33,574 bases of DNA, from the NCBI RefSeq assembly GCF_900114135.1, contig NZ_FORY01000026.1:1-33574 (forward strand), written 5' to 3'. A program made the position numbers and the translations under genes. Positions 24,374-33,252 of this stretch are shown piece after piece. The stretch comes from Celeribacter halophilus. Its GTDB lineage: Bacteria > Pseudomonadota > Alphaproteobacteria > Rhodobacterales > Rhodobacteraceae. The notes under the pieces are model-generated. The model worked only from the letters and a program-made list of their open reading frames with translations, did not search any database and was not told the DNA's origin. The first letter of the stretch is position 1, and the number at the start of each line of letters is the position of its first letter.

Positions 24374-25564
24374 ATGTCCCGAATATCCCTTACGCCGAAG
24401 CACGCGGCGGCCATCACAGCAAGCTTGGGTTTGCTGTCCATCTTTCCCCCACTGGCAACAGATATGTATTTGGCCGCGCTCGGTGATTTGGCGACATCTA
24501 TGTCCGCTACACACACGGCAGCCGAATTTTCTCTGTCGATCTTTTTTCTCGGGCTATGTGTCGGTCAGCTTTTGGTTGGCCCCTTGGCCGATGCCTATGG
24601 GCGCAAACTGCCGCTTCTGGCCGGAACAGCCCTGTTTACAGCAACCTCGATTGCCCTACCGTTGCTCGACGATATCGTGTGGTTCAACGCCTTGCGGTTT
24701 GTCCAAGCCATTGGTGCAAGTGCCGGCATGGTCGTCGGTCGCGCCGTGGTCAAAGACCTCTACGAAGGGCGGCGGGCGGCTCAGGTCATGACGGTGCTTG
24801 TGATGTTGCTGACGATTGGTCCGATCGTGTCTCCAACACTGGGCAGTTTGCTTCTTGAGGCCTTCGGTTGGCGTTCGTTTTTTGCGCTCATGGCCCTGAT
24901 CAGCGTTGTCGCCTTTGTCCTGACCCTGATTGTCGTGCCCGAAACACTCCCTATCGAAGAGCGCAAAACACGGCCATTTGCCCATGGTGCCCGCACGGCG
25001 GTGACACTGCTTTCACAACGCCGTTTTGTCATCATGGTGCTTGTATCGGGTTTGGTGCAGGGCGGAATGTTCGCATTCATTACGGGATCATCGGGCGTGT
25101 TTCAGGGGATATTTGGTCTAAGCTCGATTGGCTTCGGCATCATGTTCGCTGCGATTGCTGCCGCATTGATCGTTTTCGGAAAAGTGAACGGTATCTTACT
25201 CAACTTCCACAGCCCGAACCGGATCCTCACGGTCGGATTGCCTGTCTATTGGGGCGCGACACTGCTCCTGACCCTGTTCTCCGGTACAGAGACACTATGG
25301 ATATTTGTTATTCCTCTCTGGATTTCGATTGGCATAGTTGGATTGCTTTCGGCCAATGCCATGTCGATCACAATGGAGCTGGCCGAAGCGGGCGCAGGCA
25401 TGGGCTCGGCTTTGCTCGGAGCCGTACAGTTTGCCATCGCATTTACCGTCTCGTCCTGCGTTGCCATCGGAGGCACAGCCACGACTCTGCCGATGTCCCT
25501 TGGCCTCTTTCTCCCAGCAACTCTCGCGACAGTATTGTTCTTTGTCTTAGGAAAGCGCGCATAG
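24374..25564 (+). CDS. Bcr/CflA-type MFS multidrug efflux transporter
   Basis: The 396-residue protein has about 12 membrane segments. It carries the family motifs: PPLATDMYLAALGDL in the first helix region, and GQLLVGPLADAYGRKLPLL after helix 2 (motif A). VVGRAVVKDLYEGRRAAQVM follows, and GPIVSPTLGSLL is the motif C-like antiporter signature. Drug/H+ antiport across the inner membrane is the family role; substrates unknown. AGGA lies about 6 bases before the ATG. Expression is probably controlled by the divergent TetR protein. Confidence 0.93.
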   Translation: MSRISLTPKHAAAITASLGLLSIFPPLATDMYLAALGDLATSMSATHTAAEFSLSIFFLGLCVGQLLVGPLADAYGRKLPLLAGTALFTATSIALPLLDDIVWFNALRFVQAIGASAGMVVGRAVVKDLYEGRRAAQVMTVLVMLLTIGPIVSPTLGSLLLEAFGWRSFFALMALISVVAFVLTLIVVPETLPIEERKTRPFAHGARTAVTLLSQRRFVIMVLVSGLVQGGMFAFITGSSGVFQGIFGLSSIGFGIMFAAIAAALIVFGKVNGILLNFHSPNRILTVGLPVYWGATLLLTLFSGTETLWIFVIPLWISIGIVGLLSANAMSITMELAEAGAGMGSALLGAVQFAIAFTVSSCVAIGGTATTLPMSLGLFLPATLATVLFFVLGKRA

Positions 25565-25703
25565 CATTAGGATCGTGTCGGGAAAATACTGTATTTTCAT
25601 CCCTCACATGGGGGTAGTTGCCCCAAGAGAGAGATATCAGTCAACCGATCGTTGAAGGACAGAGCCCTGCGGTGACGCATGTTGTGACTACGCAAGGCCA
25701 CAC

Positions 25704-25730
25704 TGCCGGGGCGGAAAGCTTGCCCCGGCA
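25704..25730. terminator. GC-rich hairpin between convergent MFS and beta-trefoil genes
   Basis: TGCCGGGGC and GCCCCGGCA form a perfect 9-bp stem with a 9-base loop. Only a weak T-rich stretch follows on the plus strand. It lies 140 bases after the MFS stop and 16 bases from the opposite gene's stop, so it may stop both transcripts. Confidence 0.55.
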
Positions 25731-25745
25731 TCGCGCTTGTTTAGG

Positions 25746-26285
25746 TCAGCCCCGAATAACCCACTGTTTAAAAACCGGCTCCAATTCATCGCAGACCCCG
25801 AGGATGAGATCGCGGGACTGGTAGGGACCGGCATCATCAATCGTCGGGGAGACGGTCACACATTGCGAGGCATCAGCAGCAAGGCGCATTTCCATGCTGG
25901 TGGCATCATAAGTAAAGTGTTGTGCCGGATCCGCTTCATCGCAGGCGATAAGTCCGAAAGGGTTTTCGGCATTGTCTGGCGCGTTATAGGCCATGCACAA
26001 GCCCTCGTAGGTTGCAGATTCAATCATGCCCGTATCAGGTAAATAAGAAAACAATACGTCGTCTCCCTCCGGCTTGCATGAATGCGCGTGAAGCTGGTCA
26101 CTCAACTCGCGGCCTTCCGTGTCGATACACCACCCGAGCATGGCTTCTTCGCCCAGGTTGTCGGCGAGATGGATGACTGGGCCGACGGTTTGGATGGTCG
26201 GAGCTTCGGCAAACGACAACTGAGGAAGTGTCAGCCCCAACGAAGCGGCGATGAGGGCGGTGGAGATTGAACTGCTTTTTGTCAT
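25746..26285 (-). CDS. Secreted ricin-B/beta-trefoil-like protein
   Basis: This 179-residue protein has a signal peptide (cleavage near SFA, about residue 26). The mature part repeats a pattern of short Cys- and Trp/Phe-containing turns (LGWCIDTEG, LCMAYNAPDN, LIACDEADPAQHFTYD, QCVTVSP, LGVCDELEPVFKQWVIR), which resembles the three-lobed ricin-type beta-trefoil. Six mature cysteines may pair. It follows the ABC subunit gene by 51 bases and may share its transcript. A carbohydrate-binding role is inferred from the fold only. Confidence 0.6.
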   Translation of the reverse strand: MTKSSSISTALIAASLGLTLPQLSFAEAPTIQTVGPVIHLADNLGEEAMLGWCIDTEGRELSDQLHAHSCKPEGDDVLFSYLPDTGMIESATYEGLCMAYNAPDNAENPFGLIACDEADPAQHFTYDATSMEMRLAADASQCVTVSPTIDDAGPYQSRDLILGVCDELEPVFKQWVIRG

Positions 26286-26336
26286 CTTTCGGTCCTTTGG
26301 AGGTTCATCATGATGTTCGGATCGTTCGTTTCGGGG

Positions 26337-28172
26337 TTAACTCTGTATTCCGCTCTGGAGTTTCCAATACCCTCCTTGCAACTCCATGAGCTGCTCGTGC
26401 GTCCCCGTCTCGCGCACGTTTCCATCTTGCATGTAAATAATCATATCCGCGTCACGGACCGTCGATAGACGATGCGCAATGACGAAGCTCGTGCGGCCTT
26501 GACGCAGCTCGGCCATGGCCTTTTGGATCAGCATCTCGGTGCGTGTATCGACCGAACTCGTCGCTTCGTCGAGAATAAGGATCGGCGCATCAAGCAGGAA
26601 GGCGCGCGCAATCGTCATAAGCTGGCGCTGCCCTTGCGAAAGAGACCCGCCGCCGTTCTCCAGAACGGTATCATAGCCGTCTGGTAGCGTGCGAACGAAA
26701 TTGTCCACATGACAGCGTTTTGCGGCAGCGACGACCTGTTCACGGCTCGCCTCGGGACGGCCATAGGCGATGTTGTCGTGGATCGTTCCGGTGAAGAGCC
26801 ATGCATCCTGTAACACCATTGCCATGGCGTGGCGTAACTCGCTGCGCGGCAGGTCAGCGATATCCTTTCCATCCAACCGGATCACCCCACTATCGATCTC
26901 GTAGAAGCGGATCAAAAGGTTGACCAGCGTCGTCTTACCGGCGCCGGTCGGGCCGACAATGGCCAGCATCTGGCCCGGCTTGGCCTCAAAGCTAACATCC
27001 TCGAACAGCGGTTGGTCCGGACGGTAGCGGAACCCGACATGTTCAAAACAGACATGGCCGCTGACCGGTCGGGAGACTTCCGCACCTGCCTCTGGTTCAA
27101 CCGCCATCTCAGGCGCATCAAGCAATTCAAAAACCCGCTCTGCCGAAGCCAGCGCGGACTGCACCTGTGCTGCCATGCTGCCAAGTTGCGAGATCGGCTG
27201 ACCCATCTGGCGGATATACTGGATGAAGGCCTGCACCCCGCCAAGGCTGAGCGACCCCGCCAAGACCTGGAATGCCCCGAAGACAACCACCGCGATATAG
27301 GCGAGGTTGTTCACGAACATTGTGGTCGGCTGGATCAGGTTCGCAAATATCTGCGCGCGCATGCTTGCCTGTGCCAAAGCGCTGTTCTTCTCGGCAAACC
27401 GCAGGTCTACGCGATCGCGCGCGCCATAGGCTCGAATGAGCGCATGTCCGGTAAAAGTTTCCTCCACAAGTGCGTTCAGATTTCCTGTTTCGCGCCATTG
27501 CTCTACATATCTCGGCTGAGCGATGCGACTTAGCAGGCGCGACACTGCAAGCGATATGCCAATCGCGACCAAAGCCACGACAGCAAGCGGCACAGATATC
27601 AAAAGCATCATCGTCAAAACACCGATAATGGTCATCAACATCAGCATAACCTGACTGGCAACCTGCTGTAGATTCTGGACCAAGTTATCAATATCGTTGG
27701 TAAACCGCGAAAGAACCTCGCCATGAGGCTGTGTATCGAACCACTTGAGCGGGACTCGAGAGAGCTTGGCTTGCGCCGCTTCACGCAGGTCGCGCCCCAC
27801 ATTCTGCACAAGGTCGTTAATCAACCAAGCCTGCAAGAAATTAAGGCCCGATGCGAGAAGGTAGATCGCCGCAACGATCAAGAGCTGGCGGACAAGAGCC
27901 GGGAAGGTATAACTGTCGCTGACCAGCAAGTCGGTCGCAAGGCCGAGCTGCCAAGGGCCCACGGAATTTCCGATCACGCTCCCTGCACTGAGCACGAAGG
28001 TGACGATCAGTGTCTTTCTATTGTTGCCCAGCGCCAACCAGACCCGCCGAGCGGCATCCCCAGCTGCTTTAGGCTTCGCCACCGCAACCGGAGCCGGCGA
28101 CGCCCCAGGCCCGGAGGCGGTCGTTTCAGTCGGCGCAACACTGTCAAGCTCTGGCTCATGTGCCTTGGTCAT
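26337..28172 (-). CDS. ABC exporter half-transporter with canonical catalytic site (heterodimer partner 2)
   Basis: The 611-residue protein has an Ala/Pro-rich N-tail (1-40), six membrane helices (about 53-345) and an ATPase domain. Visible motifs are Walker A GPTGAGKT (407-414), the signature LSQGQ (511-515, the third residue Gln instead of Gly), Walker B ILILD with catalytic Glu536, and the switch histidine in VIAHRLST. It overlaps the upstream ABC gene by 4 bases (ATGA), so the two halves are surely made together. Multidrug or lipid-like export is likely; the substrate is unknown. Confidence 0.94.
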   Translation of the reverse strand: MTKAHEPELDSVAPTETTASGPGASPAPVAVAKPKAAGDAARRVWLALGNNRKTLIVTFVLSAGSVIGNSVGPWQLGLATDLLVSDSYTFPALVRQLLIVAAIYLLASGLNFLQAWLINDLVQNVGRDLREAAQAKLSRVPLKWFDTQPHGEVLSRFTNDIDNLVQNLQQVASQVMLMLMTIIGVLTMMLLISVPLAVVALVAIGISLAVSRLLSRIAQPRYVEQWRETGNLNALVEETFTGHALIRAYGARDRVDLRFAEKNSALAQASMRAQIFANLIQPTTMFVNNLAYIAVVVFGAFQVLAGSLSLGGVQAFIQYIRQMGQPISQLGSMAAQVQSALASAERVFELLDAPEMAVEPEAGAEVSRPVSGHVCFEHVGFRYRPDQPLFEDVSFEAKPGQMLAIVGPTGAGKTTLVNLLIRFYEIDSGVIRLDGKDIADLPRSELRHAMAMVLQDAWLFTGTIHDNIAYGRPEASREQVVAAAKRCHVDNFVRTLPDGYDTVLENGGGSLSQGQRQLMTIARAFLLDAPILILDEATSSVDTRTEMLIQKAMAELRQGRTSFVIAHRLSTVRDADMIIYMQDGNVRETGTHEQLMELQGGYWKLQSGIQS

Positions 28173-29953
28173 GCCGCACCCTCCTCTGACTGAGTCTGCG
28201 AATGGACAGTTTCAGCGTAGACTGGACACTCCCGCATCAGTGTATCATGCGACCCGAGGCCAACAGCTCTCCCATTCTCAATGACAAGGATTCGATCTGC
28301 ATCTCGAATAGACGCCACACGCTGACTGACGATCACCGTGGCTGCGTGACTTACGGCCTCTCGGAGTGCCCCACGCAGCCTGCGATCCGTCGCTTGGTCA
28401 AGAGCTGAAAAGGAGTCATCCAGCAGATAAAGATCCGCATTGCAGACAAGTGCCCGCGCAATGGCAAGCCTCTGACGTTGCCCGCCAGAGAAGTTCCCCC
28501 CACCCTGCGCCACCGGAGACAAAAGCCCTTGCGGCTGTGCCCGAATAAAATCAGCGGCTTGCGCGATCTCCAATGCAGTCCAGAGTTCCGCATCATCTGC
28601 ATCGGGGTTTCCCAGCCGCAAAGTGTCCGCGACAGTTCCCGAGAAAAGGTAGGCCTTTTGAGGAACGTAGCCGATATGCGCAGACAAGTCAGCGGGCGCG
28701 ACGTCTCGAAGATCTACCCCACCAAGCGTGATCCGCCCGCAGCTTGGATCATTCAGCCGCGCAATCAGGTTGACGATCGTAGATTTTCCGGACCCCGTCG
28801 CACCGATAACACCAAGCACCTCTCCGGGCCCGAGATCGAAACTGATGTTTTCTATAACCATGGCTTCCGCACCCGGATACCCAAAACTCACATCCTCAAG
28901 CCGAAGGTGAAGTCCGGAGCCCCGTGGCGGCAGAGGTTTGGGATCGGATGGCGAACCAACTTCGACGGAGCTTTGCAGCAGCGCCATAATGCGGCGCGCA
29001 CTGACAAGTGCGCGCGGAAGCATGACTATCATCAAACCCATCATCATCACCGCGATGAGGATCAGTGCAACATAGGACAAAAAGGCAATGAGCGCTCCGA
29101 CTTCCAAATCGCCCGAGCGGACTCGACTGGCGCCAGCCCAAATCAGGGTAACTGACGTCAACTGCATAACAGCCGTCAAGGACGGCATGATCATTGCCAT
29201 CAGCCGACCGGAATGGATTGCCGTAGCTGTCAGGTCAGTATTTGCCGTCCCGAAACGCATGCTTTCGCGCGATTGCTGCAGAAAGGCGCGGATGACACGG
29301 ATGCCTTCAATCTGTTCGCGCAGAATGCTGTTCACGCCATCGAGTTGCCTCTGCATCCGTTGGTAGAGCGGAATAGCCTTGAGTGTCAGAAAGCCGATGA
29401 TGCCCGCAAGAACCGGGACCGAAACAACCAAGAGCCAAGAGAGTTCCACGTCCTGATGCACCGCCATGACCGCACTGCCCACGCCCATGATAGGGGCGAC
29501 CACGACCATCGTGAATGCCATGACCAGCATCGACTGAACCTGCAGGACATCATTGGTACAACGTGTGATGAGGGAGCCGACAGTAAACCCCTGCACCTGT
29601 GACAAGGCGAGGCGGTTCACCTTGTCGAACACATCCGCGCGCAGGCTTTGACCGATCCGGTAGGCCACAAATGCGCCGAGAAAGACCGCAGTGGCACTCA
29701 ACACAAGCTGAACCCCAGCGGCAATCCCCATGAGCCCGCCATACTGACGAATGGCTGAGGTGTCTTGGGCACCTATCCCGAGGTCAACGATGTCGGCGCT
29801 GAAACTTGGCAAAAGGAGCGAGGCAATCACCTGCCCCATCTGGCAAATCAACAGAGCCAGAAGAGCCCACTTGTATATAAATAACCTCTCGCGCCATGTC
29901 GGGGCTCCCGAGATACGCCTTCTTGAATCGCCGGTCTTCGTTTTTACAAACAT
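28169..29953 (-). CDS. ABC exporter half-transporter with degenerate ATP site (heterodimer partner 1)
   Basis: The 594-residue protein has six membrane helices (about 28-310) and an ATPase domain with Walker A GATGSGKS (384-391) and a normal signature FSGGQ (488-492). Walker B has Asp513 where the catalytic Glu should be (LYLLDD), and the switch histidine is replaced by Gln544 (IVSQRVAS). These changes, with the altered LSQGQ of the partner, fall in the same composite site. This pattern is known in heterodimeric exporters such as TM287/288 and BmrCD. The ribosome binding site is weak. Confidence 0.94.
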   Translation of the reverse strand: MFVKTKTGDSRRRISGAPTWRERLFIYKWALLALLICQMGQVIASLLLPSFSADIVDLGIGAQDTSAIRQYGGLMGIAAGVQLVLSATAVFLGAFVAYRIGQSLRADVFDKVNRLALSQVQGFTVGSLITRCTNDVLQVQSMLVMAFTMVVVAPIMGVGSAVMAVHQDVELSWLLVVSVPVLAGIIGFLTLKAIPLYQRMQRQLDGVNSILREQIEGIRVIRAFLQQSRESMRFGTANTDLTATAIHSGRLMAMIMPSLTAVMQLTSVTLIWAGASRVRSGDLEVGALIAFLSYVALILIAVMMMGLMIVMLPRALVSARRIMALLQSSVEVGSPSDPKPLPPRGSGLHLRLEDVSFGYPGAEAMVIENISFDLGPGEVLGVIGATGSGKSTIVNLIARLNDPSCGRITLGGVDLRDVAPADLSAHIGYVPQKAYLFSGTVADTLRLGNPDADDAELWTALEIAQAADFIRAQPQGLLSPVAQGGGNFSGGQRQRLAIARALVCNADLYLLDDSFSALDQATDRRLRGALREAVSHAATVIVSQRVASIRDADRILVIENGRAVGLGSHDTLMRECPVYAETVHSQTQSEEGAA

Positions 29954-30056
29954 GAGGCACCACTATCTTTGAAAGCTGGCTTGATGTCCCGTTTCGTAAA
30001 TGCACGAGCACCGTCACCAGTGGCTGAGGGGCACATGTCGCGCCCCCCAAAGAAAT

Positions 30057-30791
30057 TCACGCACCGAAGAGATCTTGAAACTCACGAATACGAGCGGCGT
30101 TGACACCTTGGTCGCTGCGGCCCACTCTCGACACACTACGCATGTCAACACGGCTTCCCTCGCCTTGAGGACTCACGCGCACCACAACGTCATCTGCAAA
30201 ATAGAAAACAGATGTCCGGGCTGTTGCCTCAAAGCGTTGGCGATCGGAATCTGTCGCGATGATCTCCCATCCCATTTCGTTCGCAACATTCAAAGCCCGC
30301 TCATAGGCCGCCTCGACAGAGAGGGGCGTTTCATGAGGAGCGATGTCAGGATAGGAATTGGCCTGAGCTTCGGCCAATTCCGGGCCGCCGTAGACGAGCG
30401 TATTGCTCGCACCTTCGCGGGTGTCATTGAGCACCTCGAACAACGGCGGATTGGTGGTGTCGGTCGAAATGTCGTGGATCGGTGCAGCGCGCGGTGTTGG
30501 ATTGAGTGTGGAGGCCGCGAGCGGCGCCAGCAGGACGAGGCCGACAATCGCAGCAAGTCCACTTGCCAGCATTCCACCGCGCTCCTTGCGCAGAATATGA
30601 ATAACGAAGGCGAGCACCCCCACGGCTGCAACGATCATTCCGAGCCAGTTGAAGTAAGAGCGATAGAGACCGAATCCGGTGATGGGTTGCCAAAGGCCCA
30701 AGCGCGCACCAAACAGGATCAACGCTGCGCCACATACGCCTATAACGGCGACCAAAAGTGCGATTTTTCCGGAATGTTTCATGAGTTTCAT
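30057..30791 (-). CDS. DUF1499-family membrane protein
   Basis: This 244-residue protein has three hydrophobic segments in the first 95 residues and a soluble C-terminal DUF1499 domain. Its typical opening is PIHDISTDTTNPP, followed by the RALNVANEMGWEIIATD and FYFADDVVVRV blocks. The family has no assigned activity. It sits between the RND outer-membrane gene (84 bases upstream) and the ABC pair (103 bases downstream), all on one strand, so it may belong to an envelope or efflux operon. Confidence 0.85.
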   Translation of the reverse strand: MKLMKHSGKIALLVAVIGVCGAALILFGARLGLWQPITGFGLYRSYFNWLGMIVAAVGVLAFVIHILRKERGGMLASGLAAIVGLVLLAPLAASTLNPTPRAAPIHDISTDTTNPPLFEVLNDTREGASNTLVYGGPELAEAQANSYPDIAPHETPLSVEAAYERALNVANEMGWEIIATDSDRQRFEATARTSVFYFADDVVVRVSPQGEGSRVDMRSVSRVGRSDQGVNAARIREFQDLFGA

Positions 30792-30875
30792 AGGCCTTTC
30801 GCCATAGTGTTTCGGGTGCTGACATTTGTCAGGAATAGTGCAGTGTCTTGACCGCTCAACAACGGCCTATGTCGT

Positions 30876-32234
30876 TTAATTGTCTGTCTTTCCTGTTGCT
30901 GCGGCACCAGCGCCCGTTGCGATCTTCAATGTGGCCCATGCCTGCGCAGCGTCATTCACCGCCGAGGCGGCCGAGATCTTGGCCGAAGCCGTGTTGCGGT
31001 CGGTTTCGAGCAAATCCAGAAGAGTAATAGCCCCCCTACGGTAGTTCTCCTGCGCCAGCGTCAAGGCGTGGTCGTAATCACTCGCAGCGGTTCTCAAAAG
31101 GGATGCCCTTTGGCGGTAACGTGACAGATTGGATTGGGCGACTTGCACATCCTCTACAGCCGATGACACGGCGCTACGCCACGCGATTTCAGACTGTTTG
31201 GCAGCAGAGATCTGCGCATCACGACTGGCGCGTAGCTGACCTTGATTGAACACCGGCAATGACAGCGTAGGGCCAAAACTCCAGCTGTCCGAACTGTCTG
31301 TACGGCCAACTGTGCCGTTGAGTGTCAAAGACGGATATAGCGCGGCTTCCGCCACGCCGACTGTCGCCACGGCCTCCGCAAGATCGGCCTCGGCGCTGCG
31401 CACATCAGGGCGATTGCGCAAAAGATCCGCCGGCACTCCGGAGTTTGCACCGGACGGAGTTGAGAGTTGCGGTGCGCCCTTCTGCATTTTTGTCATCAAC
31501 GGACCAGCAGGTTCGTTGAGCAGCGTCGCGATTGCATAGACATTTGCATCAAACAACGCCGCATATTGTGGCAGGCTGGCCCTTGCCGTTGAGAGCAGTG
31601 CTTGCGCTTCAGCCAGTTCGTATTCTGTTGCGCCCCCCGCCTCAAACTGACTGCGGGTGATATCCACCGTTTCCTGGCGCGTTTTAATCGTGGCACGGGT
31701 CAGCGCCAGGACCTCTTGGTAATACCGCGCGTCGGCATAGGCGGACAACAACTCCGCCAGCCATGCCAGCCGGACGGTTTCCGCATCGGCCCGGGCAGCC
31801 GTGAGCGACGCGCTGGCAGCTTCGCGTTCACGCCGGAGGCCGCCGAAAAGATTAAGAACCAACGAAGCGTTTAGGTCTCCGCTATTGCTGGTACTAGTGT
31901 TTCCCGCCCCGTCACCTCCCGACCGAGTACTCTCTCCGGAAAGAGAGCCATCTATTGCAGCGTTGACGCCGGTCGCCCTTAGTTCTGCTTGCGCTTGACG
32001 GATCGCTTCGATGGCGGCCATCTCGTCGAGGTTTTGATCCAGACCCCGTGACACCAGTTGGGTCAGGAGCGGATCCTTATACTCCCGCCACCATTGTTGC
32101 GCTGCAACGGCACCAATAGCCTCCGCACTCCCGCCAACAAACCGGGTTTGCATCGCGACTTCCGGACGTTGATAGTCCGCCCCAACCGCACAGCCAGCCA
32201 CAAGGAGGCTCAACAAAATAGAATAAGACTTCAT
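30876..32234 (-). CDS. RND efflux outer-membrane factor, OprM/NodT-type lipoprotein
   Basis: This 452-residue TolC-like protein is the outer-membrane channel of a tripartite pump. A lipoprotein signal is visible (LLVAGC, lipid-bearing Cys15), followed by the family opening GADYQRPEV. Two OEP repeats follow, with LDLLETDRNTASAKI near the end and the conserved LRNRPDVRSAEADLAEAVATVGVAEAALYPSLTLNG block (LxxRPDVxxAExxL...YP). Its start overlaps the RND permease stop by 4 bases. With the permease broken, this channel could be lost as an RND part or serve another pump. Confidence 0.93.
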   Translation of the reverse strand: MKSYSILLSLLVAGCAVGADYQRPEVAMQTRFVGGSAEAIGAVAAQQWWREYKDPLLTQLVSRGLDQNLDEMAAIEAIRQAQAELRATGVNAAIDGSLSGESTRSGGDGAGNTSTSNSGDLNASLVLNLFGGLRREREAASASLTAARADAETVRLAWLAELLSAYADARYYQEVLALTRATIKTRQETVDITRSQFEAGGATEYELAEAQALLSTARASLPQYAALFDANVYAIATLLNEPAGPLMTKMQKGAPQLSTPSGANSGVPADLLRNRPDVRSAEADLAEAVATVGVAEAALYPSLTLNGTVGRTDSSDSWSFGPTLSLPVFNQGQLRASRDAQISAAKQSEIAWRSAVSSAVEDVQVAQSNLSRYRQRASLLRTAASDYDHALTLAQENYRRGAITLLDLLETDRNTASAKISAASAVNDAAQAWATLKIATGAGAAATGKTDN

Positions 32235-33252
32235 TGAGTCGCCTCCTTGCGGAACCGGAACAATTCGGAGGTTTTAATAACCGCAACATAGAAAACCGGA
32301 ACCATCACCACCCCGATAACCGCGGAAAAGATGATGCCGCCGAGCATGCCCGTGCCGATCGATTTCTGCGCATTTGCCCCGGCCCCAGAGGCCAGCACCA
32401 AGGGTAGAATGCCAAATCCGAAAGCCAGAGAGGTCATAAGAATAGGACGCAACCGCAAACGAGCAGCCGAGATAGATGCCTCAACCAGACTGGCACCCTC
32501 CGCGCGAAGAGATTGCGCAAACTCGACGATCAAAATGGCATTTCTTGCGGCGAGACCAATGGTGGTGAGCAAGCCCACCTTGAAATACACATCATTGGAC
32601 TGACCGAAGAACCATGTCGTCGCCAGTGCGCCCAGAATACCAATCGGAACAGAGAGCATAACCGCAAACGGCACCGACCAGCTTTCATACAGAGCGGCAA
32701 GACAAAGGAATACAACCAGCGCGGAAATTGTGTAGAGGATTGCTTCTTGGTCACCCGACAAGCGCTCTTGGTAGCTGAGACCTGTCCACGCCACGGAATA
32801 GGATCCGTCCAGATCGGCTGTCATCTCCTCCATCAGATCCATTGCATCTCCCGAGCTGGTCCCTGTCGATGCTTCGCCGGAAATTTCCAGCGCTCTCGTG
32901 CCACCATAGCGGGCGAGCTTCGGCGTAATCATCTCCCATTCACGGGTCATAAAGGCCGAGAGCGGCACCATTTCCGAACTCGAATTGCGCACATACCACT
33001 GATCAATATCCTCTGGTTGCATACGCCAATTCGCACCACCTTGGACGATCACCTCGCGCAGATCGTTACCGAGCGGGAAGTCATTGACATAGGAGCCAGC
33101 AAAAACCGTAGAAAGCATGGCATTCACATCAGAAAGCGAGACACCTAAAGCCTCAGCTCTTTGCTGATCAATCACCAATTTCAAAGACGGTTCTGTAGCA
33201 TCATCATTGCCGCGCAGATTGGTGACACGCCCATCTGAGCTACTCCCCATTT
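32231..33252 (-). pseudogene. RND (HAE1/AcrB-type) efflux permease, N-terminal two-thirds removed by an IS3-type element
   Basis: About 339 residues remain, equivalent to the last third of a roughly 1040-residue permease. They include the periplasmic stretch with SLKLVIDQQRAEALGVSLSDVN, then YSVAWTGLSYQERLS and the final membrane helices (FLCLAALYESWSVPFAVML, GLAARNAILIVEFAQ, LRPILMTSLAFGFGILPL). The frame continues to the IS boundary at about 33252; the Met at 33250 is an internal one. The membrane fusion protein and permease front are not in the window; they may lie beyond the element. The fragment cannot pump alone. Confidence 0.88.
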
